This document shows positions 53,130 through 61,586 of a stretch of DNA of 64,000 bases, one piece after another. The position numbers and the translations under genes are program-made. Each line of letters starts with the position of its first letter. Position 1 is the stretch's first letter. The notes beneath the pieces were generated by a model. It did not search any database, was not told the origin of the DNA, and saw nothing but the letters and a program-made list of their open reading frames with translations. Source of the DNA: Cupriavidus necator A5-1 (GTDB lineage Bacteria > Pseudomonadota > Gammaproteobacteria > Burkholderiales > Burkholderiaceae); contig NZ_JQLI01000001.1 in NCBI RefSeq assembly GCF_000744095.1, positions 2,604,001 to 2,668,000 of the forward strand, given 5' to 3'.

Positions 53130-53202
53130 GGGCAATCCGAATCAGGCAACAGAAAAAAGACGACGCGGGGCCGGCAGCGCGCCGGCCCCTGCGGGGTGAG
53201 GC

Positions 53203-54189
53203 CTATTGAGCGCTGGTGGCAGCGGCCTTGTCCAGCTCGGACAGGCGGCGGCTGACGTCGGCCAGGCGCTTTTCCTTGTCGGCGGCGGCCAGGGTGGTGT
53301 CCGTTTCGATCTTGGCCTTCTCGCGGGCCAGCTCGATCTGGCGGATCGGCACCAGCTGCGCGTCGCTCGAAGCGCGGAAGCCCTGGTAGGTCAGCGTGGC
53401 CAGCACCTGCTTCTCACGCGCAGCGTCGGCGCCCTTGCCGTAGTTGACGAAGAAGGCCTGGATCTTCTTCTTCAGCTCCGGCGACAGGTCCTTGCGATAG
53501 ACCATCGGATCGGCCGGGATCAGCGGCGACTTCCACAGCACGCGCACCTGGTCATAGGCATTCTTGCCCGTGTTGATGCGGTAGCGCTCCAAGTTCTCGG
53601 TGTTGTTCACCGCCACGTCGACCTGCTTGTTCAGCACCGACAGCAGGTTGGTTTCGTGGTTGCCGATGCGCACCGCCTTGAACAGCGTCTTCGGATCCAC
53701 CTTGTGCGCGGTCCACAGGTAGTAGCCCGGCACGGCCGTGCCCGAGGTGGAGTTGGGATCGCCGGCGCCGTAGCTCAATTCCTTGCCGCGCTTGATCACG
53801 TCTTCGACGCTCTTCAGGTCGCTGTCCTTGTTGACGATCAGCAGCGACCAGTAGCCCGGGTTGCCGTCCTTGTCGATCACGGAGGCAAAGACCTCGCCGT
53901 TGGCGCGGTCGACCGCTTCCATTGCGGACTTGTTGCCGAACCAGGCGATTTGCACCTTGTTAAAGCGCATGCCTTCGATGATGCCAGCGTAATCGGACGC
54001 GAAGAACGGCTTGACCGGCACGCCCAGCGTCTTGCTGAGATCGTCGATCAGCGGCTGCCAGGCGCTCTTCAGGTTGGACGACGATTCGGTCGAGATAAAG
54101 CCGATGCTCAGGCTCTTGGCGTCTTGCGCAAACGCGGGCAGGGCGACCACGCCCGATGTCACGACGGCGAGAAAAGTTCTGCGAAGCAT
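53203..54189 (-). CDS. phnD: PhnD: phosphonate-binding periplasmic protein
   Basis: A 328-residue solute-binding protein with signal peptide 1-22 (cleavage after AFA). Core segments FGFISTE-like (LSIGFISTESSSNL), FASDYAGIIEGMRFNKVQIAWFG (short citing) and SYGAGDPNSTSGTAVPGYYL are typical of PhnD and line the phosphonate site. The C-terminus is charged and helical. GGAG precedes the ATG. Second gene of the phnCDE unit. Confidence 0.95.
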   Translation of the reverse strand: MLRRTFLAVVTSGVVALPAFAQDAKSLSIGFISTESSSNLKSAWQPLIDDLSKTLGVPVKPFFASDYAGIIEGMRFNKVQIAWFGNKSAMEAVDRANGEVFASVIDKDGNPGYWSLLIVNKDSDLKSVEDVIKRGKELSYGAGDPNSTSGTAVPGYYLWTAHKVDPKTLFKAVRIGNHETNLLSVLNKQVDVAVNNTENLERYRINTGKNAYDQVRVLWKSPLIPADPMVYRKDLSPELKKKIQAFFVNYGKGADAAREKQVLATLTYQGFRASSDAQLVPIRQIELAREKAKIETDTTLAAADKEKRLADVSRRLSELDKAAATSAQ

Positions 54190-54247
54190 GGACAACTCCG
54201 GTTGGGAAAGGCTTGGGGGTAAGGCGTGGGATTCGGCGAAGGGCCGC

Positions 54248-55099
54248 TCAGGCCGCCGCCAGATTCATCGTGACCATCGCCGGCACCGGCATGGCCGAGG
54301 CGGCTTCGTCTTCGGGCACGGAATCGTGCAGCAGTTCGTCGGCCTCGGTGCCATAAAGATCGCGCAGCATGGCCGGCGTCAGCGCCGCGGATGGGCCGTC
54401 GTAGACCACCTTGCCGTGGCGCAGCGCCACCACGCGGGGGCAGTAGCGCATCGCCACATCCACCTGGTGCAGCGACACCAGCACCGCTACCTTGCGGGTG
54501 CGATTGATCTGCGTCAGCAACGACATCACGCGGCGCGACGATTCCGGATCGAGCGAAGCGATCGGCTCGTCGGCAAGGATCACGTGTGCGTTCTGCACCA
54601 GTGTGCGGGCGATGGCCGCCCGTTGCTGCTGGCCGCCGGAGAGCGTCGAGGCGCGCTGAAACGCATAGTCGTCTATACCAACTTGCGCAAGGGCATCGAG
54701 CCCGGCCTGCACTTCATCGGCCTTGAAGATGCGCAGCAGGCTGCGCCATTTGGGGACGCGGGTCAGCATGCCGACCAGCACGTTGGTGATGACCGGAAGG
54801 CGGCCCACCAGGTTGAACTGCTGGAACACAAAGCCGATCTCGCCCCGTACCTTGCGCACATTGCCGGCCAGCCGGCCATTGCGCTGCACGTGGCGGCCAT
54901 TGACGAGGATCTCGCCAGTGCCCGCGTCGCCTGCGACAAACCCGGCTACGTGGCGCAGCAGTGTGGACTTGCCCGATCCCGATGCACCCAGCAGGGCGAC
55001 CATCTCGCCTGGCGCGATGTGCAGCGTGACATCGTCAAGCGCCTTGCGGTCCGCGCGGAACGTTTTGGAAAGCCCGCGGACTTCAATTGCGTGCGTCAT
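54248..55099 (-). CDS. phnC: PhnC: phosphonate ABC transporter ATP-binding protein
   Basis: A 283-residue ATPase with Walker [11 protein letters not shown]-loop FVFQQFNLV, signature [13 protein letters not shown], Walker [13 protein letters not shown] and H-loop SLHQVD. The C-terminal ~30 residues are an extension rich in Glu/Ala. It is the first gene of the unit; AGGGAG precedes the ATG and a good Pho box with -10 lies upstream. Confidence 0.95.
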   Translation of the reverse strand: MTHAIEVRGLSKTFRADRKALDDVTLHIAPGEMVALLGASGSGKSTLLRHVAGFVAGDAGTGEILVNGRHVQRNGRLAGNVRKVRGEIGFVFQQFNLVGRLPVITNVLVGMLTRVPKWRSLLRIFKADEVQAGLDALAQVGIDDYAFQRASTLSGGQQQRAAIARTLVQNAHVILADEPIASLDPESSRRVMSLLTQINRTRKVAVLVSLHQVDVAMRYCPRVVALRHGKVVYDGPSAALTPAMLRDLYGTEADELLHDSVPEDEAASAMPVPAMVTMNLAAA

Positions 55100-55128
55100 G
55101 TCGACTCCCTGACTTGAATGACCTGCGC

Positions 55129-55162
55129 ATTCTGGCCGGGATGGATGACAGAACGATGACGT
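55129..55162 (-). promoter_or_regulatory. Pho box and -10 of the phnCDE unit
   Basis: On the minus strand, ACGTCAT (55162-55156) and CTGTCAT (55151-55145) are separated by 4 bases, and CAGAAT (55134-55129) follows 10 bases later as -10. The second half-site is a perfect PhoB unit. The predicted start is about 23 bases before the phnC ATG. The rest of the 171-base gap shows nothing else. Confidence 0.75.
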
Positions 55163-55270
55163 TGAGGGCAGATAAAGCTGCCGCTGGGATGATCAGTAGC
55201 CCAGGCAGCCGGCAAAGCGCTCGGCCAGCCGTTGAAGGCGGGCCAAGCCCGGATGCCAGGCCGCCACCGC

Positions 55271-56035
55271 TCAGGTACGCGTGATCGACACCCCGCCATC
55301 CACCAGCGATGCCGTGCCGGTGACGAATGACGAGTCATCCGACGCCAGGTACAGCACCGAGCGCGCCAGTTCTTCCGGCGTGGCCACGCGCTTGAGTGCA
55401 TGCAGGGTGGTGATGAATGCCTGGGACTCGGAGGTGTCGTTCATGCTGCGGTACATGTCCGTATCCACGGCGCCCGGCAGGATCGCGTTGACCCGGATGC
55501 CCTGCGGCCCGAATTCGGCCGCAAGCGCCTGGGTCAGGCCGATCAGTCCGGACTTGCTCGCCGCATACGCTGCCACCCCCGGGAACGCAACCGTATAGCC
55601 GACAAAGGTGGACGTAAAGATCACCGAACCGCCGCCGTGCCTGAGCATCTGGCCGATCTGGTGCTTGGCCCCCAGGAAGGCGCCGGTCAGGTTGATGGCA
55701 AGGGTGTCGTTCCAGCCGTCTGCCGAGACTTCGGTGCTGGCACCGCCTTCGCCGAGCGTGCCGGCGTTGTTGAAGGCGATGTCCAGGCGCCCGAAGCGTT
55801 CCACTGCCAGCGCTACCAGCGCGCTGGCGTAGTCCTCGCCGCGCACGTCGCCGGCCAGGGCCACGGCTTCGCCGCCGGCGTCACGGATCTGCGCCACCAG
55901 GCTTTCCAGTTCGGCCTGGCGCCGGGCACCGACCACCAGTTTCGCGCCTTCAGCGGCAAACAGCAGTGCGGTCGCACGGCCAATGCCGGAGCTGGCGCCG
56001 GTAATCAAGGCAACTTTTCCAGACAGACGTCCCAT
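55271..56035 (-). CDS. Short-chain dehydrogenase/reductase
   Basis: A 254-residue classical SDR oxidoreductase: cofactor motif TGASSGIG (about 13-20), NNAGT, catalytic Ser in FTSTF and Y-x-x-x-K in AAYAASKSG. The Arg pair in VGARRQ suggests NADP preference. Substrate unknown. It is divergent from a LysR gene (56167), which is its likely regulator; the gap holds an inverted repeat CGGAA/TTCCG near 56138-56152. Confidence 0.92.
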   Translation of the reverse strand: MGRLSGKVALITGASSGIGRATALLFAAEGAKLVVGARRQAELESLVAQIRDAGGEAVALAGDVRGEDYASALVALAVERFGRLDIAFNNAGTLGEGGASTEVSADGWNDTLAINLTGAFLGAKHQIGQMLRHGGGSVIFTSTFVGYTVAFPGVAAYAASKSGLIGLTQALAAEFGPQGIRVNAILPGAVDTDMYRSMNDTSESQAFITTLHALKRVATPEELARSVLYLASDDSSFVTGTASLVDGGVSITRT

Positions 56036-56166
56036 GTTCGATCTCCAGTAAGGCGCGGGGAAGGCAGCCAGGACCGTTCCCGCTGCCTCATGAACCCAGT
56101 ATGGGCAACGGTGTGGGTTCTCACTAGACTGAAGATCGCGGAACAACTTTCCGGATATGCCGAACA

Positions 56167-57090
56167 ATGATCAAGCTCGAAGGTATTGGCAGCTTTGTCG
56201 CCGTTGTGGAGGCAGGCTCCATCAGCGACGCCGCCCGTCGCCTCAATCTCTCCAAGTCCGTCGTCAGCGAACGCCTGGCTGAGCTCGAGAAAGCCATCGG
56301 CGCGAACCTGCTGCGCCGTACCACGCGCCGGCTGACGCTGACCGAGGACGGTGCCGCGTTCTTGGAGCGCGCCACCCGCATCCTGCATGAGGTGGAAGCG
56401 GCCGCCACTGACGTGGCCGAGCGGCGCGGCAGCCTTGCGGGCGCGCTGCGCATTTCCGCGCCGGTCACGTTCGGCCGCATGCACCTGGGGCCCGCGCTCT
56501 ATCCGTTCCTGGCCCGGCATCCGGAGCTGGAGCTGACGCTTGACCTCGACGATCGCCGCGCGGACGCCGTCACCGACAGCTATGACGCCGTGGTCCGTCA
56601 CGGCCCGCTGGAAAGCTCGCGGCTGGTGGCATGGCAGCTAGGGCCGAGCCGGCGCCTGCTGGTGGCGTCGCCCGGGTATCTCGCGCAGATGGGTGCCCCG
56701 CGCACGCTCGCAGAGCTTCAACAGCACCGCGGCATCTTCTACGCCCACCGCGGCGCGGCCGACTGGCGCCTGCAGGGCCCCAATGGCGCCGCCATCGCCC
56801 GCGCCGCCGTGGCGCTGCGGGTGAACAACGGCGACATGATGCGCGACGCGGCCGAGGCCGGCGTCGGCATCGCGCTGCTGCCGACCTTTATCGCCGGCGA
56901 CGCGATCCGGCGGGGCGCGCTGGCAGTGATCGATATCGGCCTGCAGGCGGAGCCGGAATCGATCTACATCGCCCATCCCGAGGGCCGACGGGTGTCGGCG
57001 CGGCTGCGGGCGTTTGCGGATTGCGTGCGCGAGGCGATCGGGAGCCCGCCGTATTGGGATATCTGGGCGGGTGGACATGGGGCAATCTAG
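56167..57090 (+). CDS. LysR-family regulator divergent from the SDR gene
   Basis: A 307-residue LysR regulator with the helix-turn-helix in residues 3-62 (FVAVVEAGSISDAARRLNLSKSVVSERLAELEKAIG, shortened) and a CrgA-like effector domain. It is divergent from the SDR gene, so that is the likely target. It lies upstream of the beta-lactamase gene on the same strand, which is not the divergent arrangement of ampR-ampC. Confidence 0.92.
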   Translation: MIKLEGIGSFVAVVEAGSISDAARRLNLSKSVVSERLAELEKAIGANLLRRTTRRLTLTEDGAAFLERATRILHEVEAAATDVAERRGSLAGALRISAPVTFGRMHLGPALYPFLARHPELELTLDLDDRRADAVTDSYDAVVRHGPLESSRLVAWQLGPSRRLLVASPGYLAQMGAPRTLAELQQHRGIFYAHRGAADWRLQGPNGAAIARAAVALRVNNGDMMRDAAEAGVGIALLPTFIAGDAIRRGALAVIDIGLQAEPESIYIAHPEGRRVSARLRAFADCVREAIGSPPYWDIWAGGHGAI

Positions 57091-57297
57091 GACGGACCAT
57101 CCCAATACCCAAATTTTTCTAATAGCTCGCGCAAGATATTGTCGTTTGTGGAAGATGTACAGCCCTCGTTATATTCGCTCGCGCCTGTTCGTCATTTCCC
57201 AATCGCAGCCGGCCCCAGCCGAGATCATCCACGGCGCACGGACGGGCAATCCGGCAAATCGACGGCGCAGTCCGAACCTAAGGTCTAACTGTCTAAT

Positions 57298-58488
57298 ATG
57301 AAAAAGTTTTTCACCACAAGCATCAGCACCCTGGTCGCCGCTTGCCTGCTCTGCGGGGCCGCCGCCCACGCCGCCGGCAGCAGGGAGCCGGGCCAGCTCC
57401 AGCGCACCGTCGACGCCGCCATCCGCCCCGCCATGAAGGCCAGCAACGTTCCCGGTATGGCCGTCGCGGTCACGGTCGGCGGCAAGCGCTACTTCTTCAA
57501 CTATGGCGTCGCGGCGAAGAAAGGCGGCAAGAGCGTGACCGAGAACACGATTTTCGAGATCGGCTCGGTCAGCAAGACCTTCACGGCGACGCTGGCCTCC
57601 TATGCCCAGGCGCGCGGCAGGCTGTCTCTCTCCGACAAGGCCAGCAAATACCTGCCTGCGCTCGCCGGCAGCAGCTTCGACAGCATCAGCCTGCTGGACC
57701 TGGGCACCTATTCGGCGGGCGGCTTGCCGCTGCAATTCCCGGACGCCGTTACCGACCCGGAAAAGATGGTCGCCTATTTCAAGAGCTGGCGCCCGGACTA
57801 CGCCCCCGGCACCCATCGGCGCTATTCGAACCCCAGCATCGGCCTGTTCGGCTACCTGGCTGCCCAAAGCATGGGCCAGCCGTTCGATGACCTGATGGAG
57901 AAGACCCTGTTTCCGGGGCTGGGCCTGAAGCACACCTATATCAGGGTGCCGCAGGCCAGGATGGCCGACTACGCCACTGGCTACACCAAGGACGACAAGC
58001 CGACCCGGGTATCGCCCGGCGTGCTGGATTCAGAAGCCTACGGCGTGAAGACCACGGCGGCCGACATGATCCGTTTTGTCGAGGCCAATATGAACGGGGC
58101 AGGGCTGGACGACACCCTGCAACGTGCAATTGCCGGCACGCATACCGGGTACTTCAAGGTGGGCGACCTGACGCAAGGGCTGGGCTGGGAGATGTATGAC
58201 TATCCGGCCAGGCTCGACAGCATGCTGGCCGGAAGTTCTGCGCAGGTCGTCTTCGAGGCCAACAAGGTCACCAGGCTGGATCCGCCGCGGCCGGCGAAGG
58301 CCGATGTGCTGGTCAACAAGACCGGGTCGACCAACGGATTCGGGGCCTACGTGGTCTTTGTTCCCGCGCAGAGAATCGGCATGGTCATGCTGGCGAACAA
58401 GAACTTCCCCGTGGCCGCCCGTATCAAGGCCGCGTACCAGATCCTGACGGCTCTCGACGGCAAACTCGCGGCGGCGGAAGCGCGTTAG
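57298..58488 (+). CDS. Class C (AmpC-type) beta-lactamase
   Basis: A 396-residue periplasmic serine beta-lactamase with signal peptide 1-26 (cleavage after AHA). The class C motifs are all present: S90-V-S-K93, Y176-S-N178 and K341-T-G343. Length matches AmpC enzymes (about 380-400). No divergent ampR is present; the 207-base upstream gap shows no strong promoter. Chromosomal class C enzymes are known in related genera; the spectrum cannot be told from sequence. Confidence 0.93.
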   Translation: MKKFFTTSISTLVAACLLCGAAAHAAGSREPGQLQRTVDAAIRPAMKASNVPGMAVAVTVGGKRYFFNYGVAAKKGGKSVTENTIFEIGSVSKTFTATLASYAQARGRLSLSDKASKYLPALAGSSFDSISLLDLGTYSAGGLPLQFPDAVTDPEKMVAYFKSWRPDYAPGTHRRYSNPSIGLFGYLAAQSMGQPFDDLMEKTLFPGLGLKHTYIRVPQARMADYATGYTKDDKPTRVSPGVLDSEAYGVKTTAADMIRFVEANMNGAGLDDTLQRAIAGTHTGYFKVGDLTQGLGWEMYDYPARLDSMLAGSSAQVVFEANKVTRLDPPRPAKADVLVNKTGSTNGFGAYVVFVPAQRIGMVMLANKNFPVAARIKAAYQILTALDGKLAAAEAR

Positions 58489-58494
58489 CACGCC

Positions 58495-59520
58495 TCAACC
58501 TTCAGCCTGCCTGGACGCCCGCACACCGGCAGCATGTTTGCGCCGCCATGCCACCGGCGACGCCCCGAACTGGGCGGAGAACCATCGCGTAAAAGAACTC
58601 GCCGAGCCATAGCCCAGCAGCGCGGACACGTTCAGCAACGAGTATTGCGGGTTCTCCACATAGCGCCGCGCCAGCTCGCGGCGGACTTCATTGAGGATGT
58701 CCGTGAAGGTCTCGCCGGCTTCATCGAGCTGGCGCTGCATGGTACGCAGGCTCAGGCCAAGTCCCTGGGCCACGGCTTCAGAGGTGGCGCGGCCCATCGG
58801 CAGCATCAGGTAGACCGCATTGCGCACGTCACGGCCAATGGACGGCTCGTTCACGCGCGGCAAGGTATCGACAAAGCGCTGCGCATAGCGTGCCATGGCC
58901 GGATCCCCAGTCGGATTCGGCGCGTCCAGGTCCGCCGCCAGGCAGACGATGCCGTTGAACTCGCTGTCGAACGCCAGCGGGCAGCCGAACAGTCTGCGGT
59001 GGACGCGCAGGTCGGCAGGCGCCCGGTGCGTGAAGTTGACGCTGAGCGGCTGCCACTGGGGGCCCAGCAGTGCCCGGCAGAGCCGGAACACTACCCCGAT
59101 GGCGAGCTCGGTGCCCTGCCTCGAGGGTGCATCCAGCACGACTTCCTGCCGGATGGTGACGGACTTTCCCGTCTCTTCCAGCAGGATGGCGACCGACTCG
59201 TTGACCAGGTGCCGGTAGCGGATGATGGTGGCCAGCGCGTCGCGCAGCGTGGCTTGCTGGCTGATCAGCAGGCTCATCACGCCAAAGTCGGACAACTGGC
59301 GCGATTCGGCCATGCGCAGCCCGAAGGTCGGGCAGGCGGTGGCCTCGGCGGCGGCTTCCAGCAGCTTGGCACAGGCATTGACCGGAATGCGCTGGTCGGG
59401 GTCGGCCAGCAGGGCGCGGGTCAGTTTGGCCGCGCGCAGCAGTGGCTGTGTGTCGAGGCCGATTTCTGCAGCTACTTCAAAAAAGTTGGTCAGTGCAGCA
59501 GCACGCACCAGCGTCTCCAA
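58495..59520 (-). CDS. AraC-family regulator with arabinose-binding-like N-terminus
   Basis: A 341-residue regulator: an Arabinose_bd-type N-terminal domain (about 1-200) and a C-terminal AraC double helix-turn-helix (about 235-330: LSLRTMQRQLDEAGETF and LLGYGSASSFTRWFSAQFG). The start is TTG at 59520, chosen because AAGGAG lies 6 bases before it and the family N-terminus (LVRAAALTNFFEVAAEIGLD) begins there. It is divergent from the qor/tauD/ligase operon and is its likely activator. Confidence 0.88.
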   Translation of the reverse strand: METLVRAAALTNFFEVAAEIGLDTQPLLRAAKLTRALLADPDQRIPVNACAKLLEAAAEATACPTFGLRMAESRQLSDFGVMSLLISQQATLRDALATIIRYRHLVNESVAILLEETGKSVTIRQEVVLDAPSRQGTELAIGVVFRLCRALLGPQWQPLSVNFTHRAPADLRVHRRLFGCPLAFDSEFNGIVCLAADLDAPNPTGDPAMARYAQRFVDTLPRVNEPSIGRDVRNAVYLMLPMGRATSEAVAQGLGLSLRTMQRQLDEAGETFTDILNEVRRELARRYVENPQYSLLNVSALLGYGSASSFTRWFSAQFGASPVAWRRKHAAGVRASRQAEG

Positions 59521-59607
59521 ACCTGTCTCCTTGTTCTTGTCGCCGGCTGCCCGCAAAGGTGCGCCAGCGTTGTCTCGCAGCGGATGATAGGCCCGGTTGG
59601 CATGAAA

Positions 59608-59635
59608 TGCAAAGTGGATGGAAGCTATTGCAAAG
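59608..59635. promoter_or_regulatory. Direct repeats, candidate AraC operator
   Basis: TGCAAAG occurs at 59608-59614 and 59629-59635 in the same orientation, 21 bp apart (two helical turns), the spacing typical of AraC-family half-sites. They lie in the 193-base gap between the AraC gene and the quinone reductase start. Confidence 0.5.
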
Positions 59636-59713
59636 CGCCGCCTCGCTCCTGGTCCTACATTGCTTCCATACGCGGCGCACCTTGCGCCGCGCCTGACCAA
59701 GGAGACCAAGGCT

Positions 59714-60694
59714 GTGGAAAAAATTGTACGGATGCACGAGATCGGCGGACCGGAAGTACTGCGCTATGAAAGCACTGAAGTAGGCGAGCCCGGCCCCGGC
59801 CAGGTACGCATCCGCCACGTGGCGGTCGGCCTGAACTATGCCGATACGTATTTCCGCAACGGGACTTACCGCGTGCCGCTGCCCTCGGGCATGGGCGTGG
59901 AAGCGGCTGGCGTGGTGCAGGCGATCGGCCCGGACGTCACCAATGTTGCCGTCGGCGATCGCGTGACCTACACCGGCTTCGTCAACACGCTCGGCGCGTA
60001 CAGCACCGCCCGCGTGGTGCCCGCCGCACCGCTGATCCGCCTGCCGGAAACGATCAGCTTCGAGACGGCCGCCGCGATGACCATGCGCGGGCTGACCTCG
60101 GCTTACCTGATGCGCCGCATCCATGCCTTCAAGGAAGGCGACAGCATCCTGCTGCATGCGGCTGCCGGCGGCGTGGGCCTGATCGTTTCGCAGTGGGCCA
60201 AGCTGCTGGGCCTGACCGTGATCGGCACGGTTTCCTCCGAAGCCAAGGGCGAGGTGGCGCGCGCACACGGCTGTGACCACATCATCAACTACAGCCATGA
60301 GGACGTGGCCGAGCGGGTGCGCGCGCTGACCGACGGTGTCGGCGTGTCGGTGGTATTCGACAGCGTGGGCAAGTCGACCTTCATGGCGTCGCTGGATTCG
60401 CTCAAGCGGCGCGGCACGATGGTGTGCGTAGGCACCGCCTCGGGTCCGATCCCTCCGTTCGACCCCGTGCTGCTGGCCATGAAGGGCTCAGTGTTCCTGA
60501 CCCGGCCGGCGCTGGCCGACTATATCGTCGACCCCGCTGAGAAGGCCGAACTGGCCGGGGAACTGTTTGATCACGTCGGCGCGGGCCGTATCCGCATCGA
60601 GATCAACCAGCGCTATGCCCTGCAGGATGCGGTGCAGGCACACCAGGACCTGGAGTCGCGCAAGACCACGGGTTCGTCGATCTTCGTTATCTGA
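59714..60694 (+). CDS. Quinone oxidoreductase / zinc-independent MDR enzyme
   Basis: A 326-residue NADPH:quinone reductase-like enzyme. The nucleotide motif AAAGGVGLIVSQWAK and the catalytic zinc ligands missing at the usual positions place it in the QOR branch. GTG at 59714 follows AAGGAG at about 10 bases. It is the first gene of a three-gene operon with a TauD/TfdA dioxygenase and an acyl-CoA ligase. It could reduce an enoyl or quinone intermediate of that pathway. Confidence 0.88.
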   Translation: MEKIVRMHEIGGPEVLRYESTEVGEPGPGQVRIRHVAVGLNYADTYFRNGTYRVPLPSGMGVEAAGVVQAIGPDVTNVAVGDRVTYTGFVNTLGAYSTARVVPAAPLIRLPETISFETAAAMTMRGLTSAYLMRRIHAFKEGDSILLHAAAGGVGLIVSQWAKLLGLTVIGTVSSEAKGEVARAHGCDHIINYSHEDVAERVRALTDGVGVSVVFDSVGKSTFMASLDSLKRRGTMVCVGTASGPIPPFDPVLLAMKGSVFLTRPALADYIVDPAEKAELAGELFDHVGAGRIRIEINQRYALQDAVQAHQDLESRKTTGSSIFVI

Positions 60695-60703
60695 GGCAAC
60701 GCC

Positions 60704-61552
60704 ATGCAAGTCCAACAACTCACCTGCGCGCTTGGCGCCGAACTGACTGGTGTCGACCTGGCCGATGCGATCCGCGACGACGGCCTGTTTGCCGAGATCC
60801 GCGCCTTGCTGCTGAAGCACCGCGTGCTGTTCCTGCGGAACCAGCAGTTCAGCCGTGCCGAGCATGTCGCCTTTGCGCAGCGCTTTGGGGACCTGGAAGA
60901 CCATCCCGTCGCCGGCAGCGATCCCGAGCACCCGGGCCTGGTCCGCATCTACAAGACCCCGGACCAGCCCAACGACCGTTACGAGAATGCCTGGCACTCG
61001 GACACCACCTGGCGCGAAGCCCCGCAGTTCGGCGCCGTGCTGCGCTGCGTGGAATGCCCGCCGGTAGGCGGGGACACCATGTGGGCAAACATGGCGCTTG
61101 CCTATGAACGGCTGCCTGCGCACATCAAGGAGCAGATTGCCGACCTGCGCGCGCGCCACAGCATCGAGGCCTCCTTCGGCGCGGCGATGCCGATCGAGAA
61201 GCGCCTGGCGCTGAAGGCCCAGTATCCCGATGCGGAACACCCGGTGGTGCGCACGCACGCGGATACCGGCGAGAAGGTCCTTTATGTGAACGCGTTCACC
61301 ACGCATTTCACCAACTACCACACGGCTGACCGCGTGCGCTTCGGCCAGGACGCCAATCCGGGCGCGGGCGACCTGCTGCGCTTCCTGGTCAGCCAGGCAT
61401 ATATCCCCGAGTACCAGGTGCGCTGGCGCTGGGAACCCAACAGCGTGGCGATCTGGGACAACACCGCCACCCAGCACTACGCCGTGATGGACTATCCGCC
61501 GTGCCACCGCAAGATGGAGCGTGCAGGCATTATCGGCAGCAAGACGTACTGA
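60704..61552 (+). CDS. TauD/TfdA-family 2-oxoglutarate-dependent dioxygenase
   Basis: A 282-residue non-heme Fe(II) dioxygenase. Iron ligands are His and Asp in WHSDTTW (H-x-D) and the distal His in TQHYAVMDY; the 2-oxoglutarate Arg is probably in PPCHRKMERAG. Length matches TauD (283). Family members release sulfite from taurine or open ether herbicides; here the downstream CoA ligase hints at an organic acid product. Nine bases after qor. Confidence 0.92.
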   Translation: MQVQQLTCALGAELTGVDLADAIRDDGLFAEIRALLLKHRVLFLRNQQFSRAEHVAFAQRFGDLEDHPVAGSDPEHPGLVRIYKTPDQPNDRYENAWHSDTTWREAPQFGAVLRCVECPPVGGDTMWANMALAYERLPAHIKEQIADLRARHSIEASFGAAMPIEKRLALKAQYPDAEHPVVRTHADTGEKVLYVNAFTTHFTNYHTADRVRFGQDANPGAGDLLRFLVSQAYIPEYQVRWRWEPNSVAIWDNTATQHYAVMDYPPCHRKMERAGIIGSKTY

Positions 61553-61586
61553 CTCCCTGGCCAAGGCAACGCAAGACAACACAGCA

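Noticed and set aside
57155-57301. 48-codon frame whose TGA overlaps the beta-lactamase ATG (ATGA)
   Set aside because: Weak ribosome-binding site, no recognisable protein and atypical composition; the overlap is probably chance, though a leader peptide cannot be excluded.
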